This document shows positions 17,496 through 27,724 of a stretch of DNA of 43,785 nucleotides, one piece after another. This stretch comes from Sulfurimonas sp. (lineage in GTDB: Bacteria; Campylobacterota; Campylobacteria; Campylobacterales; Sulfurimonadaceae). The position numbers and the translations under genes are program-made. Each line of letters starts with the position of its first letter. Position 1 is the first letter of the stretch. The stretch lies in contig PPDH01000025.1 of assembly GCA_002899765.1 (NCBI GenBank), positions 108,198-151,982 of the forward strand. The letters run 5' to 3'. A model generated the notes under the pieces. The model was given only the letters and a program-made list of their open reading frames with translations. It was not told where the DNA came from and did not search any database.

Positions 17496-17887
17496 TGTAT
17501 AAAGCACATTTTGTTTTTACAAAATTTCACAACTCCTTTAGTGTACATGTAGAAAATTTAGAGCAGTTGTCTGTTGAGCAGATACAAACCATAGAATCCT
17601 TTGTTAAACAGAGAAAGGGTCTTTTTGATTTTAACACCTACACTTTTGTTATTCAAAAAAGATTAGAATTTAGCGAATTTGTCTCACTTTTACAAAAAAG
17701 TGCAATTGATGCTGTATGTGAAGAGAATTTTTTAAAAGTTCAGCAGACTCAGAAAATAGAATTTGGAAAATATAAGGGATTGGCATATAGCGACCTGCCG
17801 GATTCTTATCTTTTGTGGTTAAAAAGTAACTATAACGGTAAAAATAGAGAGACAATAGATGCCGAATTGAAATTTAGAAATCTATAG
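17495..17887 (+). CDS. DUF3820-like protein downstream of ftsK
   Basis: This 130-residue soluble protein ends with FGKYKGLAYSDLPDSYLLWL (about 88-107), the hallmark of the DUF3820 family (once described as a quorum-sensing-regulated virulence factor family). The N-terminal 80 residues are not recognised. The biochemical role is unknown. It overlaps the ftsK stop by one base (TAATG), so it is probably made from the same message. No signal peptide or membrane segment is present. Confidence 0.6.
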   Translation: MYKAHFVFTKFHNSFSVHVENLEQLSVEQIQTIESFVKQRKGLFDFNTYTFVIQKRLEFSEFVSLLQKSAIDAVCEENFLKVQQTQKIEFGKYKGLAYSDLPDSYLLWLKSNYNGKNRETIDAELKFRNL

Positions 17888-17947
17888 TGTTACTAAAATA
17901 AACATATTTTAAAGAATATTTGCTGCTTTTGTTTAGTTTCGTAACAC
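17887..17947. repeat. 18-bp imperfect inverted repeat upstream of acnB
   Basis: GTGTTACTAAAATAAACA (17887-17904) and the reverse complement of 17930-17947 agree at 16 of 18 positions, with a 25-bp spacer. It starts within the stop codon of the DUF3820 gene and lies just upstream of the acnB promoter. It has no T-run. It may be a two-site operator or a long terminator-like hairpin. Confidence 0.5.
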
Positions 17948-17952
17948 CAGTG

Positions 17953-17980
17953 TTTTACTCTTTATATATTTAGTTATAAT
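17953..17980 (+). promoter_or_regulatory. Probable acnB promoter
   Basis: TTTTAC (17953-17958), a 16-bp spacer and a perfect TATAAT (17975-17980) precede acnB by about 30 bp. The -10 box is strong and the -35 box poor, as usual in this phylum. Confidence 0.55.
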
Positions 17981-18009
17981 CACTCATAAATTTACAAATA
18001 GGAATAACA

Positions 18010-20559
18010 ATGGCATTTATAGAAGAGTATAAAGCGCATATAGTTGAGAGAGAGGCACTAGGTGTTCCACCACTTCCTCTTTCTGCTGAGCAAACTGCTG
18101 CATTAGTTGAGATGATTAAAGCCGAAGAAGGCGATATGGATCAAAATATAGATCTTCTTACAAACCGCGTATCGCCGGGTGTAGATGATGCTGCATATGT
18201 TAAAGCGGCATTTTTAAATGATGTTGCATCTGAGAAAATCAGCGTTAAAGCAATCTCTCCTGCACATGCCGTAAAAATTATGGGAATGATGCTTGGAGGA
18301 TATAATGTTAAACCTTTAGTAGATGCATTAACTTCTTCAAACTCTGAGGTTGTAGAAGCTGCAAAAGAAGCACTTAAGCATACTCTTCTTGTATATGATG
18401 CGTTTAATGATGTTGAAGAGCTGCATAAAGCAGGAAACGCACATGCTACTGAAGTTATGACTTCATGGGCAAACGCTGAGTGGTTTACTCACAAGCCTGC
18501 ACTTTCAGATGAGATAACCGTAACGGTCTTTAAAGTTCCTGGTGAGACAAATACGGATGACCTCTCACCTGCTTCTGAAGCGTTTACTCGTTCAGATATT
18601 CCACTACATGCAAACTCAATGCTTGTTGCAAGAATGGATGACCCTATAAACACAATCAAAAAACTAAAAGAGCAGGGTAACCCTATCGCATACGTCGGTG
18701 ATGTTGTGGGAACGGGAAGTTAAAGAAAGTCAGGTGTCAACTCTGTTCAGTGGCATATGGGTGAAGATATCCCGGGTGTTCCGAACAAACGTACGGGTGG
18801 TGTTGTTCTCGGTGGAATAATTGCGCCTATCTTCTTTGCTACATGTGAAGACTCAGGCGCACTTCCACTAGAGCTTGATGTTACTCAGATGGAGAGCGGT
18901 GATGTTGTTACTATTTATCCTTACAAAGGTGAAGCGCATAAAGACGGAAAGTGTATAGCAACATTTAAACTAAACCCAAATACTATAACAGATGAAGTTA
19001 GAGCAGGTGGACGTATCCCGCTTATCATCGGTCGAGGTTTGACGGCTAAAGCACGCGGTGTTCTTGGTATGGGAGCTTCTGCTGTGTTCTTGACTGCTGA
19101 GCAGCCTGCAGATACAGGCAAAGGTTTTACTCTAGCACAAAAGATGGTAGGTCGTGCATGTGGTATGACCGGTGTGCGTCCAGGCATGTATGTTGAACCT
19201 GTAACTTCAACCGTAGGAAGCCAAGATACAACAGGCCCTATGACTAGAGATGAAGTTGTAGAGCTTGCTGCACTCGGTTTTAGTGCTGATTTGGTTATGC
19301 AGTCTTTCTGCCATACTGCAGCGTATCCAAAGCCTTCAGATGTTGTAATGCACCATACGCTTCCTGATTTTATATCTAAGCTCTCAGGTGTTGCTCTTCG
19401 TCCAGGCGATGGAGTTATCCATTCGTGGTTAAACAGAATGGTTCTTCCTGATACCGTAGGAACAGGTGCAGACAGCCATACTCGTTTCCCAATCGGTATA
19501 TCTTTTCCTGGTGGTTCAGGAATTGTTGCGTTTGCAGCAGTTACTGGTTCTATGCCTTTAACTATGCCGGAGTCGGTACTTGTTAGATTTAGCGGAGAGT
19601 TGCAGCCGGGTATCACGCTTCGCGACTTAGTTAATGCTATTCCTTATCAAGCGATTAAAGAGTGTCACTTGAGTGTTGCTAAAAAAGATAAGAAAAATAT
19701 CTTTAACGGTCGTATTTTAGAGATAGAAGGGCTGCCTGATTTAAAAGCAGAGCAGGCGTTTGAACTCTCAGATGCATCAGCTGAGAGAAGTGCTGCTGCA
19801 TGTACGGTTCTTTTAAATGAAGAACCCGTAGTTGAGTATTTAAAGTCTAATGTTGTTCTTTTAGAGTCAATGATTGAGGCAGGTTACGAGGATAAGCGTA
19901 CACTTCAAAGAAGAATCGATAAAATGAATGAGTGGCTCTCTAACCCGTCTCTTATGAAGCCTGATTCAGATGCAGAATATGCAGCGGTAATCAATATCGA
20001 TTTAAATAAAATTACCGAACCTATCTTGGCATGTCCAAATGATCCTGATGATGTTGCAACCCTCAGTGAAATTTTAGCTTCAGAGCGCCCTACAAAAATT
20101 GATGAAGTATTTGTCGGTTCATGTATGACAAATATCGGTCACTACCGCGCTCTTGGCGAAGTTTTAAAAGGCGAGGGCGCCGTTCCTGCACGTTTGTGGG
20201 TTTGCCCTCCGACAAAAATGGATGAAAAACAGCTTATAGAAGAGGGGTACTATGCGCTATTTGGTGCAGCGGGTGCTAGGACTGAGATTCCTGGATGTTC
20301 TTTATGTATGGGTAATCAAGCACGAGTTGCCGATAATGCTATAGTTTTTTCAACATCAACTAGTAACTTTGACAACCGTCTGGGCAAAGGTGCTCAGGTT
20401 TATCTAGGTTCTGCCGAACTTGCAGCTGTTTGTGCGATGCTAGGACGTCTTCCTACGGCTAAAGAGTACAATGAGATAGTACCTAAGAAGATAGCAGGCA
20501 AAGAGGCTAATATCTATAAATATCTAAACTTTAATCTTATAAAAGATTATAAACTGTAG
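18010..20559 (+). pseudogene. acnB: Aconitate hydratase B, interrupted by in-frame TAA
   Basis: AcnB interconverts citrate and isocitrate; in a reductive TCA cycle it works toward citrate. The frame of 850 codons is normal for AcnB. The iron-sulfur ligands are C705 (in GSCMTNIGH) and C763/C766 (in CSLCMGNQ). The frame is broken only by TAA at codon 238 (18721-18723), between GTGS and [10 protein letters not shown]. The family normally reads GTGSSRKSG here, so TCA to TAA is the simple explanation. Sequence on both sides is conserved, with no decay, so the stop is recent or a sequencing error. Read literally, the peptide would end before the iron-sulfur domain. Internal Met codons after the stop would not give a working enzyme. 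Confidence 0.9.
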
Positions 20560-20606
20560 TTAAATTTTCTATATAAATAGAGATTTTTTTGATTACAATT
20601 CAAACC

Positions 20607-20637
20607 GTTGCAATAACCCAAATGTGGTTGTTGCAAC
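20607..20637 (+). terminator. Strong stem-loop after acnB
   Basis: GTTGCAATAACC (20607-20618) pairs with GGTTGTTGCAAC (20626-20637), 12 bp with one G-T pair and a 7-nt loop. No T-run follows, so it may stabilise the 3' end or act with Rho rather than terminate alone. Confidence 0.4.
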
Positions 20638-20735
20638 ATATACTCATCTTTACTTCTTGCTCTTACACCTTTTCTAAATATTTCTTTTGTTATAATTGTC
20701 TTTAAAATATGAGGCTATATTAAAAAGAGGTATAT

Positions 20736-23105
20736 ATGGAAAAATTATCTAAAGTTATTGTTCTCATTTTGTTTCTCATTGGAGGAACATTGTTTTTATT
20801 TAACAACTTTGTATCAAACTATAATCATCTGATTGAAAAGACTGAACATAAAATAGAGGGTGTTTAATTTGCGCAAAAAATTCAAAAATTTATACTTAAG
20901 CTACAAAAATTAAGAGGCTATAGTCAGTTTGAAAAAAATTTTCTAAGCGATGCAAGCTGGAGTGTCGTAGAAAACAATGTTTTATTGATTAAATCCGATA
21001 TTAAAAAAGATCTGCTTACGATAAAAAAGTTCAATAAGCTTTATCCTACTCTATACAGTAGCGACTACGACAATATTTTAAAAGAAGTAGAATCTTTAAT
21101 CGAGAAAGATTACGAAGACAGAACTGTTTTGTATCAAAAATATACATACATGATTGAACAGCTTCAAGAGAAGATGTACAATCTTGGATTTAAATCCGAA
21201 CTATTGCTTGAGTCGGAGAGTGATAAATATTTTCTTGTAGAAACTATGCTTAGATATATACCAAATTATATAGAAGTTATCGGAAAAATAAGAGCAAAAA
21301 CCAGCAAAGCAATCACGGATAATTTTACGGACGATGAGCTTATCTACTCCATAAAAAACAATTGCCAGCTTTGTGATGAGCATGGAAATCTTATATACAA
21401 GACTATCAATGAAATAGGTAACGATGTCGAAAAAACAAGACTTTTGTCACAGCTTGATAATGTTACAAATGAAATAAAAAAGATGAAGGATTACGTTAGA
21501 GAAACAATTATCTCAAAAAAAGAGCATGTTGATGCGATTGAATTTTTTACAATTGCTACAACAGTTATAGATAAAGCCTTCTCTCTTTATAGTATAAATG
21601 CAGAATTTTTGAATCAAAAACTGCAAAAAAAACTCGAAGAGCTAGAAGAAGCAAAATTTTACGGTATGGTAATAGGCGCAGTTGTGGTATTTTTTATTAT
21701 AGCAACTATTGTTTCTATGATTAGAAGTTATATACTCTACGCAAAAAGTGAAAAAAAGATAAAAAATAATTTAACATCAATTATAAAATTAAAAAATAAT
21801 TTAGAAAAATGTAAAACTATTTCTGAAATATCTTCAAAATCTCTCTATTTTTTTGCCGAAAAGTTCAATATAGTTCAGGGTGCTATTTATCTCTTTAACG
21901 AAGAAAACGAAAAGCTCTATCTCGCTTCGGCTTATGCTGCAAATGAGATGAAGCATATAGTTGAGCTGGGAGAGGGCTTAATCGGTGAAGCTGCCGTTCA
22001 AAAACAGTATATTTATACGTATTTAGGAGAAGAGAATAAGAAGTTTTTTAATATCGAGTCCATAACGATAGAGCCGACAAATATATCTACAATTCCACTC
22101 ATAAGTTATGAAAAACTTTTTGGTGTGTTACAGTTGGGATTTATCAAGAAGAATTCAATCGTACATAATGATGACTTTACCTATTTTACAGATATGATTA
22201 TCGGTTTTTTACGAGATGCAAAACATCTTGAGACAACTAAAAAATATATCGAACTCATAGACAATAATGTAATTACCGCTAAGACAAATAAAAAGGGAAT
22301 AGTTACTGATGTAAGTGAAGCTTTTACAAAAATTTCAGGATACTCAAAAGATGAGATTATCGGAAAAACACAGGCAATTGTTTCACATCCCGATACGCCA
22401 AAAGAGTTACATAAAAATATGTGGGATACTATTCTTGGCGGAAATATATATAGAGGCGAGATAAAAAATTTAAATAAAAACGGCGAAGAATATTGGGTTG
22501 ATATTACGATAACCCCTCAGGTTGACAGATATAACAATATTTTAGGTTTTTCCGCAATTTTACGTGATATTACAGATAAAAAAAGGATAGAAGAGTACTC
22601 AATTACCGATGCCCTAACAGGATTGTATAATAGGCGTTTTTTTGATTCAAACTTTGCAAAAGAGTTTAATATTTCTAAAAGAGAGAATAAAAATCTTATT
22701 TTATTGATTTTGGATATAGATTACTTTAAGCAGTATAACGATTTTTATGGACATCAAAAAGGGGATGAAGCATTAAAATTTTTATCAAAAACTATGAAAT
22801 TATTTTTTAAGCGTGCAAATGATTGTGTTTATAGACTCGGCGGGGAAGAGTTTGCTATTTCATTTTACGCAAGTGATGAAAAAAATGCATTCCAAAGAGC
22901 CGAAACTTTGCGAAAGAGTATAGAGGAGCTAAAAATTGAGCATAAGGCTAGTAAAGTTTCAAGTTATATTACCGTCTCAATTGGATTATCAACTATAACA
23001 AACGGCTGTTAAATGGAAGTAGACGAGATATATAAAATAACTGATGAAGCTCTCTACAGGGCTAAAAATGGTGGAAGAAATAGAGTTGAGTTAGCAAACC
23101 ACTAA
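20736..23105 (+). pseudogene. Membrane GAF-PAS-GGDEF diguanylate cyclase, two in-frame TAA codons
   Basis: The 790-codon frame encodes a sensor that makes cyclic di-GMP. Layout: membrane helix 1 (about 6-23), a periplasmic helical sensor region, membrane helix 2 (about 308-330), a GAF-like domain (about 345-480), a PAS domain (about 511-620) and a GGDEF domain. The active motif GGEEF is at 702-706. An RxxD inhibitory site (RAND) lies exactly five residues before it, so product inhibition is expected. TAA at codon 44 (20865-20867) and at codon 759 (23010-23012) interrupt it; the second removes the last 31 residues. The sequence after each stop reads as normal protein (ITDEALYRAKNGGRNRVEL closes the domain). 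The gene ends convergently with lolA, the stop codons overlapping. Two stops make true loss more credible here than in the essential genes. Confidence 0.82.
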
Positions 23106-23617
23106 TCTCTAATAATATCAAACTCTAACGGAAAAGAGGGTGTAAATAGTGATTTGTCAAGATCGTGATTCTGTTTTTTATTTTTAAAAGTTATTGTAAC
23201 TTTATTTTCAAATTCATCTAGGTAGGATATTGACTCTATTAGATTGCCATTTTTTACTATGCTGAATTTAGAGTCCCTGTAATAGGCCGTATATACATTT
23301 TCGTCAATTTTTTTTGCATTGGATATTATTTTAAAAAAGTCAAAATTTGATTTGAGTCTTTTTATAAGTACCTGCTCAATTTCTGGCTCAACTATAGTTA
23401 CTTCAAAATTATTTATGTAGACATCTTTATGAACCGGTTTTGTATAGCTCCACTTTGCATTTTGCGGTTTTAATGCCGTTACATGACCATTGTAAATAAG
23501 TACCTTATCTTTTTCATCCGTAATGCTTTGTGTAAAGTCTGCTTCAAATGAAACAATCTCTTCAAGCGACGCAAATAGCTGTATGCTTATTAAAATAGTA
23601 AAAAGAAATTGTTTCAT
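23102..23617 (-). CDS. lolA: Outer-membrane lipoprotein carrier LolA
   Basis: LolA ferries lipoproteins across the periplasm from the LolCDE transporter to the outer membrane. The 171-residue protein starts with a signal peptide (MKQFLFTILISIQLFASL, no lipobox Cys). It continues with FEADFTQSITDE and the alternating beta strands of the LolA half-barrel, including AKWSYTKP. Length is slightly under the E. coli mature protein and normal here. It is divergent from secA across a 180-bp gap and overlaps the end of the diguanylate cyclase gene by 4 bp. A Lol-type permease gene lies beyond secA. Confidence 0.8.
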   Translation of the reverse strand: MKQFLFTILISIQLFASLEEIVSFEADFTQSITDEKDKVLIYNGHVTALKPQNAKWSYTKPVHKDVYINNFEVTIVEPEIEQVLIKRLKSNFDFFKIISNAKKIDENVYTAYYRDSKFSIVKNGNLIESISYLDEFENKVTITFKNKKQNHDLDKSLFTPSFPLEFDIIRD

Positions 23618-23748
23618 ATATACCCCTGATTTTTGAAAATTATAGCGAAGTGATTGTTTACATATTGTTTAGTATTAATTTTTAAAAAAATGATTTTATG
23701 ATTTATGCAAATTATTATTATAAGTATGATAAAATAAAAAGAATTTCA

Positions 23749-23817
23749 ATGATGAGTGCCGCAGGGCGCGCACTTGTCTATAATAAGGTTGCGAATGCTA
23801 CAAGCATTAATGGGTAA
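23749..23817 (+). CDS. Possible 22-residue leader peptide overlapping the secA start
   Basis: ATGATG at 23749 opens [22 protein letters not shown] and ends with TAA at 23815-23817, past the secA ATG (23795) in another frame. It begins in a short GC-rich patch that stands out from AT-rich surroundings. secA is known to be controlled by an upstream secretion-monitor peptide in E. coli, but this peptide has no resemblance to SecM that I can see. The ribosome site is poor. Treat as a candidate only. Confidence 0.2.
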   Translation: MMSAAGRALVYNKVANATSING

Positions 23818-26368
23818 GATTTTTGGTACTACAAATGATCGCGAATTAAAAAAATATGCAAAGACCGTAAGTAAAATAAATGATTTACAGAGCAAATATC
23901 AGGCATTAAACGATGATGAGTTAAAAGGTGCATTTTCTCAACTTAAAGAGAGTGTTTTAAGTGGTAGCAAAACATTAGACGATGTTCTTGTTGATTCGTT
24001 TGCTATAACAAGAGAGGCGAGTATCAGAACACTCAATATGAGACACTTTGATGTTCAGCTTATCGGAGGAATCGTTCTGCATGAGGGCAGAATTGCGGAG
24101 ATGAAAACAGGTGAAGGCAAGACACTTGTTGCAACGCTTCCGATTGTTCTAAATGCTATTACAGGCAAAGGCGTACATCTTGTAACAGTCAATGACTATC
24201 TTGCTTCAAGAGATGGGAACGAAATGAGGCCTCTCTATGAATTTTTGGGCTTTAGCGTCGGCGTTATTACAGAAAATATGCATGAGCCGTCTGTAAAGAG
24301 AGAAGTTTACAGTGCCGATATAACATACGGAACTAACAATGAGTTTGGCTTTGATTATCTAAGAGATAACATGAGCTACTCTAAAGAGCAGATGGTTCAA
24401 AGAGGTCACAACTTTGTTATAGTGGATGAAGTTGACAGTATTTTGATTGATGAGGCCAGAACTCCGCTTATAATCTCCGGACCTACAAATAGAACACTTC
24501 AAGATTTTGCAGATGCAAATAAAATTGCTCTGCAGTTAGTTAAAGATGAGCATTTTAGCGTTGATGAAAAAGACAAGGTTGTTTTGCTAAGTGAAGAGGG
24601 TATAACAAGAGCAGAGGAGTTGTTTAAAGTTGAGAACCTTTACAGCCCTGAAAATGCGTCACTTTCGCATATACTTGATCAAGCGCTAAAAGCTAACTAT
24701 CTTTTTGAAAAAGATGTTGATTATGTTGTAAACAACGGTGAGGTAGTAATTGTAGATGAGTTTACGGGTCGTTTGAGTGAAGGACGCCGTTATTCTGAGG
24801 GTCTGCATCAGGCACTAGAAGCAAAAGAGGGTGTTGAAATCAAGGAAGAGACACAAACTTTGGCTGATATCACATTTCAAAATTACTTTAGAATGTATGA
24901 CAAACTAGCAGGTATGACAGGAACTGCACAAACGGAAGCATCTGAATTTTCTCAGATTTACTCACTTGATGTTATCTCTATTCCTACAAATATTCCCGTT
25001 ACAAGAAAAGATTTGAACGACCTTATCTATAAAACAGAAAAAGAGAAGTTTGAAGCTGTTATACAGACAATAAGAAATCTCTCAAAAACAGGTCAGCCTG
25101 TTCTCATCGGTACAGCTTCTATAGACAAATCTGAAGTACTTCATGAGATGCTTAAAAAAGAGAAGATAGCACACACCGTACTCAATGCAAAAAATCATGC
25201 TCAAGAGGGTGAAATCATTAAAAATGCTGGTGCAAAAGGCGCAGTAACAATCGCTACAAATATGGCAGGGCGCGGGGTCGATATCAAGGTTAATGATGAA
25301 GTGAGAGATCTCGGCGGTTTGTATATAGTAGGAACGGAAAGACATGAAAATCGCCGTATAGATAATCAGCTTCGCGGAAGAAGCGGACGCCAAGGCGACC
25401 CAGGAACTACACAGTTTTATCTATCTCTTGAAGATAATCTTCTTCGTATTTTTGGAAGCGATAAGATTAAAAGCATCATGGAGAGACTCGGCGTTGAAGA
25501 CGGCGAATATATAGAGTCTAAAATGGTTACGCGTGCAGTTGAAAAGGCTCAGAAAAAAGTTGAAAATATGCACTATGAAGGCAGAAAGCATATTGTTGAG
25601 TATGATGATGTGGCAAACGAGCAGAGAAAAATAGTCTATAAATTTAGAAATCAACTGCTTGATCCTGAGTTTGAGATTTCTGCAAAAATCAACGAGATTA
25701 GAGGAGAATATATCGCGCATGTTTTAAATAGCTGTGATATTTTTGAGGGCGGAGATAAAGAGGATTTCAATTTAGAAAAAGTTTTTAAACTGCTGCATGA
25801 AGAGCTTAATATGGAACTTGATACAGAGAACTTCTCTTAGCTTGAGTATGAAGAGTTACTAAAAGCGATACTAGAGAGTGTTAAAAAAGCTTATGATGAG
25901 AAGATGAGCGTACTTGACGATAATGTATGCAGTGAGATAGAAAGAGAGTTATATCTCAAAGAACTTGACAGCGCGTGGAGAGAGCATCTTTATGCTATGG
26001 ATAATATGAAAACGGGTATAAGGCTTAGAGCTTATAACCAAAAAGACCCTCTTGTAGAGTACAAAAAAGAGAGTTTTAACCTCTTTACGGAGCTTATATC
26101 CGATATTAAATTCAATACTATAAAAACTCTTCAAGTTATTCGTTTTAGAGTTGAAAATCCAGAAGAAGAGGCGAGAAAAGTTGCCGAGCGTATGGATATA
26201 GAGAGAAAAATAAATGAAGCTGCAATGCAGTTTAATCTCTATAACAATGAAGAACAAAACAGTGAAAAAAAAGTCTCAAGAAATGATCCATGTCCATGTG
26301 GAAGCGGCAAAAAGTATAAATTGTGCTGTGGCAAAAGCGGTCCTAAAAAAGGTGTATTTGCTTCTTGA
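23795..26368 (+). pseudogene. secA: Preprotein translocase ATPase SecA, interrupted by in-frame TAG
   Basis: SecA drives proteins through SecYEG. The 858-codon frame has the full domain set: Walker A TGEGKT (105-110), DEVD (211-214), TNMAGRG and [11 protein letters not shown] of the second RecA fold, and the C-terminal zinc motif CPCGSGKKYKLCC. I start at ATG 23795 ([11 protein letters not shown]); a GTG at 23756 gives a longer frame. TAG at codon 682 (25838-25840) falls between ENFS and LEYEELL, in the helical C-terminal part; GAG to TAG is the simplest origin. SecA is essential in bacteria studied and all else is intact, so a sequencing error or a very recent lesion is likely. The stop overlaps the TTG start of the next gene. 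Confidence 0.9.
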
Positions 26369-27567
26369 AAACATCAATTGTTTCCTATTTAGTAAAGCGT
26401 TTCTTGCGCTTTGACAGCGAGCAGCCCTTTATCTTTCTTTCTGCTTTGTTGGCATTTTTGGGTATTACTTTAGGAGTAATGGTTCTTATAATAGCCATGG
26501 CGCTTATGAACGGTTTTGACAATGAGTTCAGAAAAAAATTGACTATCATGAACTACCCTCTAACGGTTATTCCGAAATTTTACGGAGCCGTTGACGAAAA
26601 TCTTCTTCTAGAACTTGAATCAAAATTTCCAAATCTAAGATTTAGTCCATACGTACAATCATCTGTTATGGCAAGAAGCGGTTCAAAGCTTGAGGGCGGA
26701 TATATCTTTGGTGTTGATTTTAAGAGTGAAGCAGAAGTAAACAGCGTACTTAAAGAAGCAATCAAAAAAAGCAGCTTTGATAAGTTTGATATTCTTATAG
26801 GTAAATCGCTCAAAGATGAGCTGGATCTTCACATTGATGATAAACTTATGTATATATTTACACATGTAGAACCCGGCGGAATGTCAGTTACTCCTAAGAT
26901 TAAAAGATTTAACGTAAGTGGAGTTTTTGACTCAGGACTGTCTGCGTACGACAAGGCATATAGCTATACAACACTTGCCTCTCTTCAGGCAATAATGAAT
27001 CTGCCGAGCAATCACTACAGCGGGATTCATATATTTTCTGAGGATCCTCACAATGACATACTAAAAATAAAAGAATATCTCCCTAAAAGCGCATCTATTA
27101 AAGGATGGTGGGAAGATAATGTGAATTTTTTTGCGGCATTAGAGCTTGAAAAGGTCTCTTTGTTTATTGTTCTTATGCTTATAATACTTATCGCTGCCAT
27201 AAATATTATATCTTCTCTTTTAATGACCGTCATGAACAGAAGGAGCGAAATAGCGTTGCTTTTATCACTTGGCGCTACTCCTGCCGAGATTAAAAAAGTA
27301 TTTTTATACCTTGGGGTTGTTATAGGAGTCAGTGGTATTTTTGCAGGCATAGCCTTAGGCATGAGCGGCTTATGGGTACTTAGTACGTTTGATATAGTGC
27401 ATCTGCCCAAAGATGTTTACCCGACATCTACTCTGCCGCTTGATTTAAGTCTTAAAGATTTTGTATTTATAGTTGTTGGAGCATTTGTTATAGTTGTTCT
27501 CTCTTCTTTTTATCCGGCTAAAAAAGCGAGTGAAGTCGATATATTGACTGTTCTTAGAAACGAATAG
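26365..27567 (+). CDS. LolC/LolE-type lipoprotein-releasing ABC permease
   Basis: The 400-residue permease has one N-terminal membrane helix (about 22-46), a large periplasmic domain, and three C-terminal helices (about 267-290, 312-335, 362-385) in the FtsX/MacB arrangement. The cytosolic segment MNRRSEIALLLSLGATPAEIKK is the coupling helix of this family. It would release lipoproteins from the inner membrane to LolA, whose gene is 3 kb away. The start is TTG 26365, overlapping the secA stop (TTGA), so it is coupled to secA. LolC and LolE cannot be told apart here, and a single homodimeric permease is plausible. The ATPase LolD is not in the window. Confidence 0.8.
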   Translation: MKTSIVSYLVKRFLRFDSEQPFIFLSALLAFLGITLGVMVLIIAMALMNGFDNEFRKKLTIMNYPLTVIPKFYGAVDENLLLELESKFPNLRFSPYVQSSVMARSGSKLEGGYIFGVDFKSEAEVNSVLKEAIKKSSFDKFDILIGKSLKDELDLHIDDKLMYIFTHVEPGGMSVTPKIKRFNVSGVFDSGLSAYDKAYSYTTLASLQAIMNLPSNHYSGIHIFSEDPHNDILKIKEYLPKSASIKGWWEDNVNFFAALELEKVSLFIVLMLIILIAAINIISSLLMTVMNRRSEIALLLSLGATPAEIKKVFLYLGVVIGVSGIFAGIALGMSGLWVLSTFDIVHLPKDVYPTSTLPLDLSLKDFVFIVVGAFVIVVLSSFYPAKKASEVDILTVLRNE

Positions 27568-27620
27568 AACTTTTTTACTATCTGATTATGCACTAAAACG
27601 AACTCGTCCGTTTTAATGGC

Positions 27621-27674
27621 AGGGACTAAAGTCCCTACAACCCCCTAAAGTTACCCCTATCTCTAGGATAGGGG
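27621..27674. repeat. REP-like double palindrome
   Basis: AGGGACT (27621-27627) faces AGTCCCT (27630-27636) across two bases. CCCCTATC (27654-27661) faces GATAGGGG (27667-27674) across five. They lie between the ends of two convergent genes. Two strong GC-rich hairpins in AT-rich DNA without T-runs look more like a REP/BIME element than a classical terminator, although they could end both transcripts. Confidence 0.45.
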
Positions 27675-27724
27675 AGAAAAACTGACACTCTACGCTCTTT
27701 TTTTACAAAAGTGCGTAAGGTCAG

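Noticed and set aside
18921-19616. Long antisense ORF in acnB, and similar shadow ORFs in res, secA and oor genes
   Set aside because: They lie wholly inside well-identified genes, lack ribosome sites and show no protein-like composition.
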